Made by a program: the position numbers and the translations under genes
NCBI GenBank assembly: GCA_035461765.1
Contig: DATHUY010000039.1
Coordinates: 16,907 to 80,906, forward strand
Source of the DNA: Longimicrobiales bacterium
Lineage (GTDB): Bacteria; Gemmatimonadota; Gemmatimonadetes; Longimicrobiales; RSA9
Reading direction: 5' to 3'
Length of the DNA stretch: 64,000 nucleotides
In this document: positions 24,106 through 32,332 of the stretch, piece by piece
Position numbering within the stretch: the stretch's first letter is position 1
Layout: each line of letters starts with the position of its first letter
Notes under the pieces: model-generated
Told to the model about the DNA's origin: nothing
Databases searched by the model: none
The model's input: only the letters and a program-made list of their open reading frames with translations

Positions 24106-27100
24106 ATGAAGGCACACTGCACGCTGCTCGTTCCGGGCCTCGCCCTCCTCGCCTGTGCCGGCCCGCTGCTCGGGCAGGACACGCTCCAGACCGCCGCGCC
24201 GACGATTCCGGAGAAGTGGGACGTCACCGCGCCGCCCGGACCGTCGCGCACGATCGAGTTCGAGACGAGCGAGGGCACGTGGATGAACGTGGACGTGAGT
24301 CCGGACGGCGGCACGCTGGTCTTCGACCTGCTCGGCGACATCTATACGATGCCGGCGACGGGCGGACGCGCGACGCTGGTGCTCGGCGGACATGCCTACG
24401 AGACGATGCCGCGCTTCTCGCCTGACGGCCGGCGCATCGCGTTCACGAGTGATCGCGATGGCATCGAGAACATCTGGACGGCGGACGTGAACGGGGGCGA
24501 CCTGCGTCAGATCTCGCGCGACCGGGAGCGGCAGGTGTCGAATCCCGCGTGGACGCCCGACGGCGAGTACATCGTCGCACGCAAGCATTTCCGCAATACG
24601 CGCTCGCTCGGGTCCGGCGAGATGTGGCTGTATCATACCGGCGGTGGCGCGGGGCTCCGCCTCACGGACCGGCGCAACTGGGAGCAGAACGCGACGGAGC
24701 CCGTGATATCTCCCGACGGGCGCTATGTCTATTTCAGCGAGGATGTCTCGCCGGGCGGCGGCTTCGACTACAACCGCGATCCGCATGGCGTGATTTACGT
24801 GGTGCAGCGACTCGACCGCGAGACGGGCGAGCGCGAGAGCATCCTGAGCGCGCCCGGCGGCTCGCTCGCACCGCAGCCATCGCCCGACGGCCGAACGCTG
24901 GCGTTCATCCGCCGTGTGGACACGAAGACCGTGCTGATGCTGCACGACATCGAGACGGGTCGGGAGCGCGCGCTCTGGGATGGCCTCGACCATGACCAGC
25001 AGGAAGTCTGGGCGATCTTCGGCACATATCCGGCCTACGACTGGACGCCGGACGGCAGCGCACTCGTGATCTGGGCACGAGGCGGCCTCTGGCGCGTCGA
25101 TGCAGCCAGCGGCACCCCGACGCGCATCCCGTTCACGGCCCCCGTAAAGCAGATCCTCACGGAGGTCGTGCGCTTCCCACAGGAGGTGGCGCCGAACGAG
25201 TTCGACGTGAAGATGCTGCGCTGGGTGAGCGTGTCGCCGGACCAGCGCCGCGTCGCGTACACGGCTCTCGGCAGGCTGTTCGTCAAGGAGCTGCCGAACG
25301 GCACACCGCGGCGCGTGACGCGCCAGAACAGCGACCTCGAGCTGTACCCGTCGTGGTCGCCGGACGGGCGAACGCTCGTGTATGCGACATGGAACGACAG
25401 CACGTACGGCGCCATTCGCACCGTGCGGAGCGACGGCAGCAATGTACGCACGATTACCGATGCGCCCGGCCACTACGTCGAGCCGGCATTCTCGCCTGAC
25501 GGTGCACGCATCGTCTATCGCCGGGTTGGCGGCGACAACTTCCGCGGGACTCTGTACTCGCGCGATCGCGGGGTTTACATCGCTGCCGCGAACGGCAGTG
25601 GTGACGCAGTCCTCGTCACGGAGGACGGGTCGGAGCCGCGCTTCAGCCGCACCGGTGAGCGCCTCTACCTGAGCGCCCGGGAAGGCGGCAATGCGGCGCT
25701 GATCAGTGTCGACCTCCAGGGCCGCGATCGCCGCGTGCACGTTACTTCCGAGAACGGCGGTCAGTTCACGCCCTCACCGGACGAGCGCTACATAGTCTGG
25801 AACGAGCGCTTCAACGTGCACATCGCGCCGTTCCCGCTCACCGGCCGCCCGGTGAACCTGTCGATGGGCAGCAGCGACTATCCGGTACGGCGCCTGTCGC
25901 GCGATGCGGGGTCGTTCCTGCACTGGTCCGCTGACAGCCGCCGCGTCTACTGGTCGCTCGGGCCGGACCTCTATCAGCGCGACATCGCGCACACGTTCGC
26001 ATTCGAGACCGAGGACACCACCGCACTGCGGCGCGAACCGGAGGCGGCGGGCACGCCGATTGGCCTCCGCGCCACATTCGACCGCCCGACCGGCACGCTC
26101 GCACTCACCGGCGCGAACGTGATCACGATGCGCGGCGACGAGGTGATCCGCGACGCCACCATCGTCATCGAGAGCAACCGCATCACCGCCGTCGGGCCGC
26201 GCGCGCAGGTGGCCGTCCCGGCCGGTGCGCACACCGTGGATGTCTCGGGCCGCTGGATCATGCCTGGCATCGTCGATGTGCACGCGCACGCCGGCACCGG
26301 GTCGAGCGGCATCACGCCGCGCAGTCACTGGCCCTTCCAGGCGAACCTGGCGTTCGGCGTCACGACCATGCACGACCCGTCCAACAACACGGACATGGTG
26401 TTCAGTGCATCGGAGCTGATCAAGGCCGGCGGGATCATCGCGCCGCGCCTCTATTCCACCGGCACCATCCTGTACGGTGCGGAGGGGGGTGCAAAGGCGA
26501 TCACGACGTCGTACGAGGACGCGCTGGGTCACCTGCGTCGCATGAAGGCGGTCGGTGCGTTCAGCGTGAAGAGCTACAACCAGCCGCGGCGCGATGCCCG
26601 CCAGCAGATCGTCGAGGCCGCGCGCGAGCTCGAGATGCTCGTGGTGCCGGAGGGCGGCAGCACGTTCTTCTTCAACATGACGCACGTCCTGGACGGCCAC
26701 ACGGGCGTCGAGCACAACGTGCCGGTCGCGCCGCTGTACAGCGACGTGCTGCGCCTGTGGTCGGAGAGCAATGTCGGCTACACGCCGACGCTCATCGTCA
26801 ATTACGGCGGACTGAACGGCGAGTACTGGTTCTACCAGCATGACGAGGTGTGGAAGAACGAGCGGCTGCGCCGCTTCACGCCCGCGCGCGTCATCGATCC
26901 GCGCTCACGTCGCCGGCTCATGGCCGCGGAAGAGGACTACAGCTACATCGACGTGTCGCGCGCAGCAAAGGCACTGCTGGACGCGGGTGTGAAGGTGAAC
27001 CTCGGCGCGCATGGCCAGCTCCAGGGCCTCGGCGCGCACTGGGAGCTGTGGATGTTCCAGCAGGGTGGCATGTCGAATCACGAGGCGCTGCGCGCCGCGA

Positions 27101-27318
27101 CGCTGCACGGCGCCGAGTATCTCGGCCTGGATGGCGACATCGGATCCATCGAGGCGGGCAAGCTCGCGGACCTGGTGGTGCTCGACGCGGATCCGCTCGC
27201 GAACATCCGGAACACCACGTCGATCCGCTACGTGCTCGTGAACGGCAGGATCTTCGACGCGGCGACGCTCGAGCAGCTCGGCAACCACCCGACGCCGGCG
27301 CCGCGCCGCAACTGGTAG
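24106..27318 (+). CDS. Secreted TolB-like propeller / amidohydrolase fusion protein
   Basis: 1070 residues with a signal peptide (LLVPGLALLACAGPLLGQ). The N-terminal two thirds hold repeated WD40/TolB-like blades (FSPDGRRIAFTSDRDG, SPDGRYVYFSED, WSPDGRTLVYATW). The C-terminal third is a metal-dependent amidohydrolase: ANVITMRGDEVIRDATIVIE, the HxH metal site in GIVDVHAHAG, and the terminal GSIEAGKLADLVVLDADPL. Proteins of this layout are imidazolonepropionase/prolidase-like and probably cleave cyclic amides or dipeptides outside the cytoplasm. It appears to be a single-gene transcript between two hairpins. Confidence 0.93.
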   Translation: MKAHCTLLVPGLALLACAGPLLGQDTLQTAAPTIPEKWDVTAPPGPSRTIEFETSEGTWMNVDVSPDGGTLVFDLLGDIYTMPATGGRATLVLGGHAYETMPRFSPDGRRIAFTSDRDGIENIWTADVNGGDLRQISRDRERQVSNPAWTPDGEYIVARKHFRNTRSLGSGEMWLYHTGGGAGLRLTDRRNWEQNATEPVISPDGRYVYFSEDVSPGGGFDYNRDPHGVIYVVQRLDRETGERESILSAPGGSLAPQPSPDGRTLAFIRRVDTKTVLMLHDIETGRERALWDGLDHDQQEVWAIFGTYPAYDWTPDGSALVIWARGGLWRVDAASGTPTRIPFTAPVKQILTEVVRFPQEVAPNEFDVKMLRWVSVSPDQRRVAYTALGRLFVKELPNGTPRRVTRQNSDLELYPSWSPDGRTLVYATWNDSTYGAIRTVRSDGSNVRTITDAPGHYVEPAFSPDGARIVYRRVGGDNFRGTLYSRDRGVYIAAANGSGDAVLVTEDGSEPRFSRTGERLYLSAREGGNAALISVDLQGRDRRVHVTSENGGQFTPSPDERYIVWNERFNVHIAPFPLTGRPVNLSMGSSDYPVRRLSRDAGSFLHWSADSRRVYWSLGPDLYQRDIAHTFAFETEDTTALRREPEAAGTPIGLRATFDRPTGTLALTGANVITMRGDEVIRDATIVIESNRITAVGPRAQVAVPAGAHTVDVSGRWIMPGIVDVHAHAGTGSSGITPRSHWPFQANLAFGVTTMHDPSNNTDMVFSASELIKAGGIIAPRLYSTGTILYGAEGGAKAITTSYEDALGHLRRMKAVGAFSVKSYNQPRRDARQQIVEAARELEMLVVPEGGSTFFFNMTHVLDGHTGVEHNVPVAPLYSDVLRLWSESNVGYTPTLIVNYGGLNGEYWFYQHDEVWKNERLRRFTPARVIDPRSRRRLMAAEEDYSYIDVSRAAKALLDAGVKVNLGAHGQLQGLGAHWELWMFQQGGMSNHEALRAATLHGAEYLGLDGDIGSIEAGKLADLVVLDADPLANIRNTTSIRYVLVNGRIFDAATLEQLGNHPTPAPRRNW

Positions 27319-27330
27319 CGAAGGCCTGTC

Positions 27331-27364
27331 GCGTGCGTGGCCGCCAATGAGTTGCCACGCACGC
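27331..27364. terminator. Bidirectional hairpin between convergent genes
   Basis: Perfect 11-bp stem GCGTGCGTGGC (27331-27341) with 27354-27364 and a 12-nt loop, in the 51-nt gap between the amidohydrolase fusion and the DUF1206 gene. Confidence 0.65.
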
Positions 27365-27369
27365 GCCGT

Positions 27370-28212
27370 TCACCTGGTACCGACCACTCTATAGCGCGCG
27401 CGCACAAGGGCGTAGACGCCGTAGGACACCAGCCCTGCAGCGACGATGCCGAGCAGCCACGGTCCATATGGCTGCTGCTGCAGCGACTCGAGCGCGCCAG
27501 CGAAGCCGCGAGCCTCCGAGGCGTCGTACTCCACCGCCGCCTTCGCGGTAAACACACCGATCAGCACGAACACCACGCCGCGCGCAGCGACGCCGAAACG
27601 CGAGACGCGCCGCACCCACTCACGCTGTGTCGCACTCAGCTCCGACAGGTCGAGCATGTCATCGAGATCCGCCGTCGCGGCCCGGTAGAGCTGGTACAGG
27701 CCGTATCCGACGATCGCCACACCGGCCGCGGCCACGAGCCAGCGGCCGACGGGCCACTCCATTACTCGTGCCGCCCAGCCGGCGGCCTCCTGGTCGCTGC
27801 TGCCGCCGCCGCCGCCGCCGCTACCATTCGACAGCGCGACGCCCGCGGCTGTCACCGTGAGCGCGGCGTGTACGATCGCCACGCCGGCGTTGTGCAGACG
27901 GGATCCGGTATCGTCATTCTCGGGGTTGACGGTCGCGGCGTATGCACGCCACAGCGTGTAGCAGGCCAGACCCACGGCAATGACGCCTACGATGATGCGG
28001 CCGAGCGGCTCATCGAGCAGCGAACGCAGTGCGCCGCTGGAGTCCTCTGTCTGCGTCGGGCCGAGCGCCGCCTGCAGCGCGATCCACCCGATGAGCACGT
28101 ATACGACGCCGCGACTCGCAAATCCGAGGCGCGCGAAGCCGCGGATCCACGGCGCAATGTCATCGTCCGCCGTACGCGCACGACCCTGTACGACCCGAAT
28201 CGGCTCTATCAC
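27370..28212 (-). CDS. DUF1206 integral membrane protein
   Basis: 280 residues made of three tandem DUF1206 units, each with two membrane helices; the signature RxGxxxRGVVYVLIG appears as FARLGFASRGVVYVLIGW and VSRFGVAARGVVFVLIGV. A Gly/Ser loop (GSGGGGGGSSDQ) separates units one and two. The GTG start at 28212 is preceded by GGGAGGAGG at good distance, and the upstream ATG is out of frame. Function unknown; the family is frequent in bacteria with stress-related contexts. Confidence 0.88.
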   Translation of the reverse strand: MIEPIRVVQGRARTADDDIAPWIRGFARLGFASRGVVYVLIGWIALQAALGPTQTEDSSGALRSLLDEPLGRIIVGVIAVGLACYTLWRAYAATVNPENDDTGSRLHNAGVAIVHAALTVTAAGVALSNGSGGGGGGSSDQEAAGWAARVMEWPVGRWLVAAAGVAIVGYGLYQLYRAATADLDDMLDLSELSATQREWVRRVSRFGVAARGVVFVLIGVFTAKAAVEYDASEARGFAGALESLQQQPYGPWLLGIVAAGLVSYGVYALVRARYRVVGTR

Positions 28213-28471
28213 ATTCCTCCTCCCGTGAAGTCGCGGTCTCACAGGGCAACTCGCGGACCACGCGAGCTCATGGCGGATGAGCTGGAGCAGAATGTTTGAT
28301 GTCCCGGTCCGTCGTCCCTACCTTGGAGTATCGACCGTCCCGCGGAGTCCTCATGCTCGCCTGCCGAATACGTTCCGTGCTGAACACCGCCGCACCCGGG
28401 GCCCGACGGCGTGCCCCCGCGGCAGCATGCGCGCCCCCGCCGGCTGCGGCGCAGCTCCCCGGAGATCCAGG

Positions 28472-30166
28472 ATGACTCCGGCGACTTCGCTGGCTCGGGC
28501 CCGCGCTGCCTATGTCCGACGGAACTGGGCCGATGCCTTTTCGGCGTTCTCCGCTGCGGACGATGACACTCCGCTGGCTGCGGAGGATCTGTTTCGACTG
28601 GGGACGGCCGCACTCCTGATCGGCCGCGAACAGGACTTCACCATGTCTCTGGACCGCGCCCATCGCGCCCACCTCGAGGCGGGCGATGCCGCGCGCGCGG
28701 CCCGATGCGCATTCTGGATCGGATTCCGCCAGGCCAGCGAGGGTGATATCGGCCAGGCCACCGGCTGGTTCGCCCGCGCGCGGCGGCTGCTGGAACGCGA
28801 ACCGGGCGAGCACGTCGAGCACGGCTACCTGCTGCTTCCGCTCTTGCACCAGCACATGGCTACCGGCGACTTCGAAGCGGCGCAACGGGCGGCGGCAGAA
28901 GCAGTGCGCATCGCCGCCGCGTTCGGTGACGCGGAGCTGCACGCACTGGCCGTGCATTTCCAGGGACGCGCACTCCTCGAGCAGGCGCGCCTCCAGGAGG
29001 GGCTGGCGCTGCTGGACGAGTCCATGGTCGCGGTCGCGACGGGCGAGCTGTCGCCGCCCGTCACGGGCCTCATCTACTGCAGCATGATCGGCGCATGTCG
29101 TCGCATCCACGCGCTCGGTCGCGCGCGCGAATGGACGGCCGCTCTTCAGGACTGGTGCGACCGGCAGCCGACCATGGTCAGCTACACGGGCCAGTGTCTC
29201 GCGTACCGCGCCGAGATCATGCAGCTGCGCGGCACGTGGGACGAGGCCATGGCGGAAGCGAAGCGCGCCTGTGAGCGCGGCGAGCAGGCATCGGACCGCG
29301 CGGCGGTCGCGCAGGCGCACTACCAGCAAGGCGAGGTACATCGGCTGAGGGGGAATTTCGTCGCGGCGGAGGAGTCATATCGCGACGCGAGCCGCTGGGG
29401 CAGGGAGCCGCAGCCGGGTTACGCGCTGCTGCGCCTCGCGCAGGGAAACGTCGAGGCGGCACGCGCGGGCATCCGTCGCGTGCTCGCCGAAACGCAGGAC
29501 ACGCTGCATCGCGCGCGCCTGCTTCCCGCGTGCGTCGAGATCTGCCTCGCCGCCGGCGATATCGAGGACGCGGCGCTCGCCTGTCGCGACCTGGAGACTG
29601 CGGCGGCTGGCTGTGACGCGAGTATCCACCGTACCGTCGTGGCTCACGCGTGTGGTGCGGTCGAGCTCGCACGCGGCGATGCTTCCGCTGCGCTGGTCCG
29701 CCTCCGTCGCGCGTTGAACGGATGGCAGGAGATGGATGCGATGTGGCACGCCGCACACGTGCGCGTGCTGATCGCCCGCGCCTGCCGCGCGCTCGGCGAC
29801 GTGGACGCGGGCGATCTCGAGCTCGATGCGGCCGCCGCCGCCTTCACACATCTCGGCGCAGCGCCCGATATCGAGCGCGTTGACCGGCTGCGCCGCACCG
29901 ACGTCGAAACGGTGCAGGACCGCGCAGCAAAACGGCACGCATCGACGGCACGTGCTGCCCGCCACGGACTGACGCCGCGCGAGCTGGAGGTGCTCGCACT
30001 CGTGGCGACCGGCAGAACGAACCGTGCGATCGCTGACGCTCTCGTCATCAGTGAGAAGACCGTCGCACGGCACGTGAGCAACATCTTCGGCAAGCTCTCG
30101 GTCACATCACGCGCGGCAGCAACGGCATGGGCGTACGAGCACGGCCTGGTGCCCGCGAGCGACTGA
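28472..30166 (+). CDS. TPR-containing LuxR-type transcriptional regulator
   Basis: 564 residues. Residues 1-480 are an all-helical repeat region of TPR type (alternating Ala-rich helices, for example LARARAAYVRRNWADAFSAF at the start), and the C-terminal 65 residues are a LuxR helix-turn-helix (LTPRELEVLALVATGRTNRAIA, then SEKTVARHVSNIFGKL). There is no receiver or ATPase domain, so signal input is probably by protein binding to the TPR part. The start at 28472 has GGAG 8 nt upstream. It is divergent from the DUF1206 gene and ends 242 nt before the monooxygenase gene on the same strand. Confidence 0.9.
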   Translation: MTPATSLARARAAYVRRNWADAFSAFSAADDDTPLAAEDLFRLGTAALLIGREQDFTMSLDRAHRAHLEAGDAARAARCAFWIGFRQASEGDIGQATGWFARARRLLEREPGEHVEHGYLLLPLLHQHMATGDFEAAQRAAAEAVRIAAAFGDAELHALAVHFQGRALLEQARLQEGLALLDESMVAVATGELSPPVTGLIYCSMIGACRRIHALGRAREWTAALQDWCDRQPTMVSYTGQCLAYRAEIMQLRGTWDEAMAEAKRACERGEQASDRAAVAQAHYQQGEVHRLRGNFVAAEESYRDASRWGREPQPGYALLRLAQGNVEAARAGIRRVLAETQDTLHRARLLPACVEICLAAGDIEDAALACRDLETAAAGCDASIHRTVVAHACGAVELARGDASAALVRLRRALNGWQEMDAMWHAAHVRVLIARACRALGDVDAGDLELDAAAAAFTHLGAAPDIERVDRLRRTDVETVQDRAAKRHASTARAARHGLTPRELEVLALVATGRTNRAIADALVISEKTVARHVSNIFGKLSVTSRAAATAWAYEHGLVPASD

Positions 30167-30408
30167 GTACGCTCGCCATCCTCGCGCACGGGACGCGTCA
30201 GCACAACGCCCAGGCTTCGTGCGGGCGATCCTTGCAGAGCCTCGCTGCATCGCGTCTGCATCGAATTACCCATATGAACTCCGCGAAAATACATACTGTG
30301 TCCGATTCGACGTGTCGTCCGATGCCGTAGTGTTCACCTGGATGCACGCGGTGGGGGGCTGCCGCCATTCGCCGCGTGTGGAGCATCGCAGTCTGCCAGG
30401 AGGTGATC

Positions 30409-31539
30409 ATGAGAAGCGCGCGCGTGTCGGAACGGATTCACACGGTCGTGATTGGCGGCGGTCAGGCCGGCCTCTCCGTCGGATATCATCTCGCCCGCCG
30501 GCGCGTGCCGTTCGTGATACTCGACGCCAGCGAGCGGATCGGCGACTCCTGGCGCGCACGCTGGGACTCGCTCCACCTGTTCACGCCCGCCTGCTTCGAC
30601 GGCCTCGATGGCATGACCTTCCCGGCGGCGCCGTGGTCGTTTCCGACGAAGGATGCGATGGCAGACTACCTGGAGGCGTACGCGGCAGAGTTCGACCTGC
30701 CGGTCCGCACGGGCGTTCGCGTCGATGGCCTGAAACGGGTGGGTGGCCGCTTCCGGGTCTCTGCAGGCGACGTCGTCATCGAGGCGGACAACGTCGTAGT
30801 TGCGATGGCGAACTTCCAGAAGCCACGTGTACCTTCATTCGCACGCGACCTGGATCCGTCCATCGTTCAGCTGCACTCGAGCGAGTACCGCAGCCCCGCG
30901 CAGCTCCGTGATGGGCCCGTGCTCGTTGTCGGTGCCGGCAATTCCGGTGCTGAGATCGCGATCGAAGTCGCGCGGACGCATACGACGACGCTTGCCGGTC
31001 GCGATACGGGGCAGGTGCCGTTCCGCATCGATAGCCGCGCTGCACGCTTTCTCCTGCCCGTCGTATTCCGCCTTCTGTTTCATCGTGTGCTCAGCGTCGC
31101 GACACCGGTCGGCCGGCGTGTGCGGCGCAAGGTCATTGCCGTCGGCGGTCCGCTCATCCGTGTGAAGGGGAGTGATCTCGCGGCGGCAGGCGTTGAGCGA
31201 CTTCCGAAGGTCACGAATGTCCGTGGCGGGCTGCCCGTGGCGGGCGACGCCGTGATCGATGCCGCGAACATCATCTGGTGCACGGGATTCCATCCGGGCT
31301 TCGAGTGGATCGATATTCCGGTGCACGGCGATATCGAGCCGCGACACCATCGCGGAGTCGCCGCGGACGTCCCGGGTCTCTATTTCGTCGGTCTCCACTT
31401 CCTGTCGGCGATGTCGTCGGTAATGATCCACGGCGTCGGCCGTGATGCCGACCGGATCGCAAAGCGCATAGCCGGGCGGCCGAATTCCGTGACAGGCAGG
31501 CCGAGGCCCGCGCGTGTGGCTGTTGGAGCCGGGCGTTGA
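30409..31539 (+). CDS. FAD/NADPH-dependent monooxygenase (YUCCA/CzcO-like)
   Basis: 376 residues. FAD-binding GGGQAGLSVGYHLARR near residue 19, NADP-binding VVGAGNSGAEIAIEVAR near residue 182, and the FMO-type FPTKDAMADYLEAYA segment. Proteins of this group (CzcO, YUCCA-like, Baeyer-Villiger-type) oxygenate small molecules with NADPH. AGGAGGTGATC directly precedes the ATG, one of the best ribosome sites in the window, suggesting high expression. The upstream gene is a LuxR-type regulator on the same strand that could control it. Substrate unknown. Confidence 0.92.
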   Translation: MRSARVSERIHTVVIGGGQAGLSVGYHLARRRVPFVILDASERIGDSWRARWDSLHLFTPACFDGLDGMTFPAAPWSFPTKDAMADYLEAYAAEFDLPVRTGVRVDGLKRVGGRFRVSAGDVVIEADNVVVAMANFQKPRVPSFARDLDPSIVQLHSSEYRSPAQLRDGPVLVVGAGNSGAEIAIEVARTHTTTLAGRDTGQVPFRIDSRAARFLLPVVFRLLFHRVLSVATPVGRRVRRKVIAVGGPLIRVKGSDLAAAGVERLPKVTNVRGGLPVAGDAVIDAANIIWCTGFHPGFEWIDIPVHGDIEPRHHRGVAADVPGLYFVGLHFLSAMSSVMIHGVGRDADRIAKRIAGRPNSVTGRPRPARVAVGAGR

Positions 31540-31592
31540 TGTCGATCGACGGACATGAGCGATCATGTGACGCACGTCAGTGCACAACAGTC

Positions 31593-31616
31593 GCGCCCGC
31601 GCAACACCGCGGGCGC
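31593..31616 (+). terminator. Hairpin after the monooxygenase
   Basis: Perfect 9-bp stem GCGCCCGCG (31593-31601) with 31608-31616 and a 6-nt loop, 54 nt after the stop. Confidence 0.55.
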
Positions 31617-31833
31617 AGCGGCCGGAGCGGATGACGGCGGGCCGAAGCGGTGTAAGTTACTGTCTCACACCCGGATGAAGTCCCCGATACTGATGGTGTA
31701 GCAGCCCGGCACCGGCCGTGCCTGACGAACGGGCACGGGTGCGGCTGCTCCGATGAGGGTGCGGCATTCTCCGATGATGGAGCGCCCGAGGCATGCGAAG
31801 GCGCATGCCGCCGGACCCTGGCCCCGTGCGACC

Positions 31834-32262
31834 ATGACTCCCGAGCAGCTGCAGCGCCTGCTGGACCGACTGGCCGACATCTACAACACGGATGACCTGT
31901 TCGATCTCGAGCTCCGGCTGGGCCCGTTCGATGAGGAGGACGCACTTGCCGCGCGTGCTCTCTTTCACCTCGCAGCTGCGCGCTGTCAGCTCTCGCGCGG
32001 CCCGGCGCTCTCCCCGGAGCGCTTCACGCTGACGCGTCCGGAGCCGCACGCCGCGCGCGAGCGCTTCGAGATCCGCGGCCGTATCGGCACGCGCATTGTT
32101 CGAGTGGGCTGGGCGGACGGCGTGCTGTTCGGCAGTCTGTATGCGATCGCGCGTCTCGGCGGCAGCGACGCGTGCTTCGGCAGCGCTGCGACGGCCCGCG
32201 CGCGTGTCATCGACCGCTTCGATGTCATCCTGCACGAGGTGCCCGCGCTGGCCGTGGCCTGA
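31834..32262 (+). CDS. Hypothetical protein
   Basis: 142 residues starting MTPEQLQRLLDRLADIYNTD. No signal peptide or membrane helix. Composition and codon use are like its neighbours, and the acidic N-terminal third and basic middle look like a folded cytoplasmic protein, but no motif is recognised. There is no clear ribosome site before the ATG; upstream in-frame starts exist (31753). The 294 nt before it hold only the monooxygenase hairpin. Confidence 0.6.
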   Translation: MTPEQLQRLLDRLADIYNTDDLFDLELRLGPFDEEDALAARALFHLAAARCQLSRGPALSPERFTLTRPEPHAARERFEIRGRIGTRIVRVGWADGVLFGSLYAIARLGGSDACFGSAATARARVIDRFDVILHEVPALAVA

Positions 32263-32332
32263 CGACCTGCGCCAGGGGCCTGATCGCCCCACCCGCTCGA
32301 GTCGCCCTTCCGGTCGAACCGCAGCAACGTCT

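Noticed and set aside
23365..25740. Long open frame on the minus strand opposite the ArsR/SRPBCC genes and the TolB-amidohydrolase gene
   Set aside because: Arg/His/Val-rich translation without motifs; it is the antisense of well-supported genes and is kept open by high GC content.
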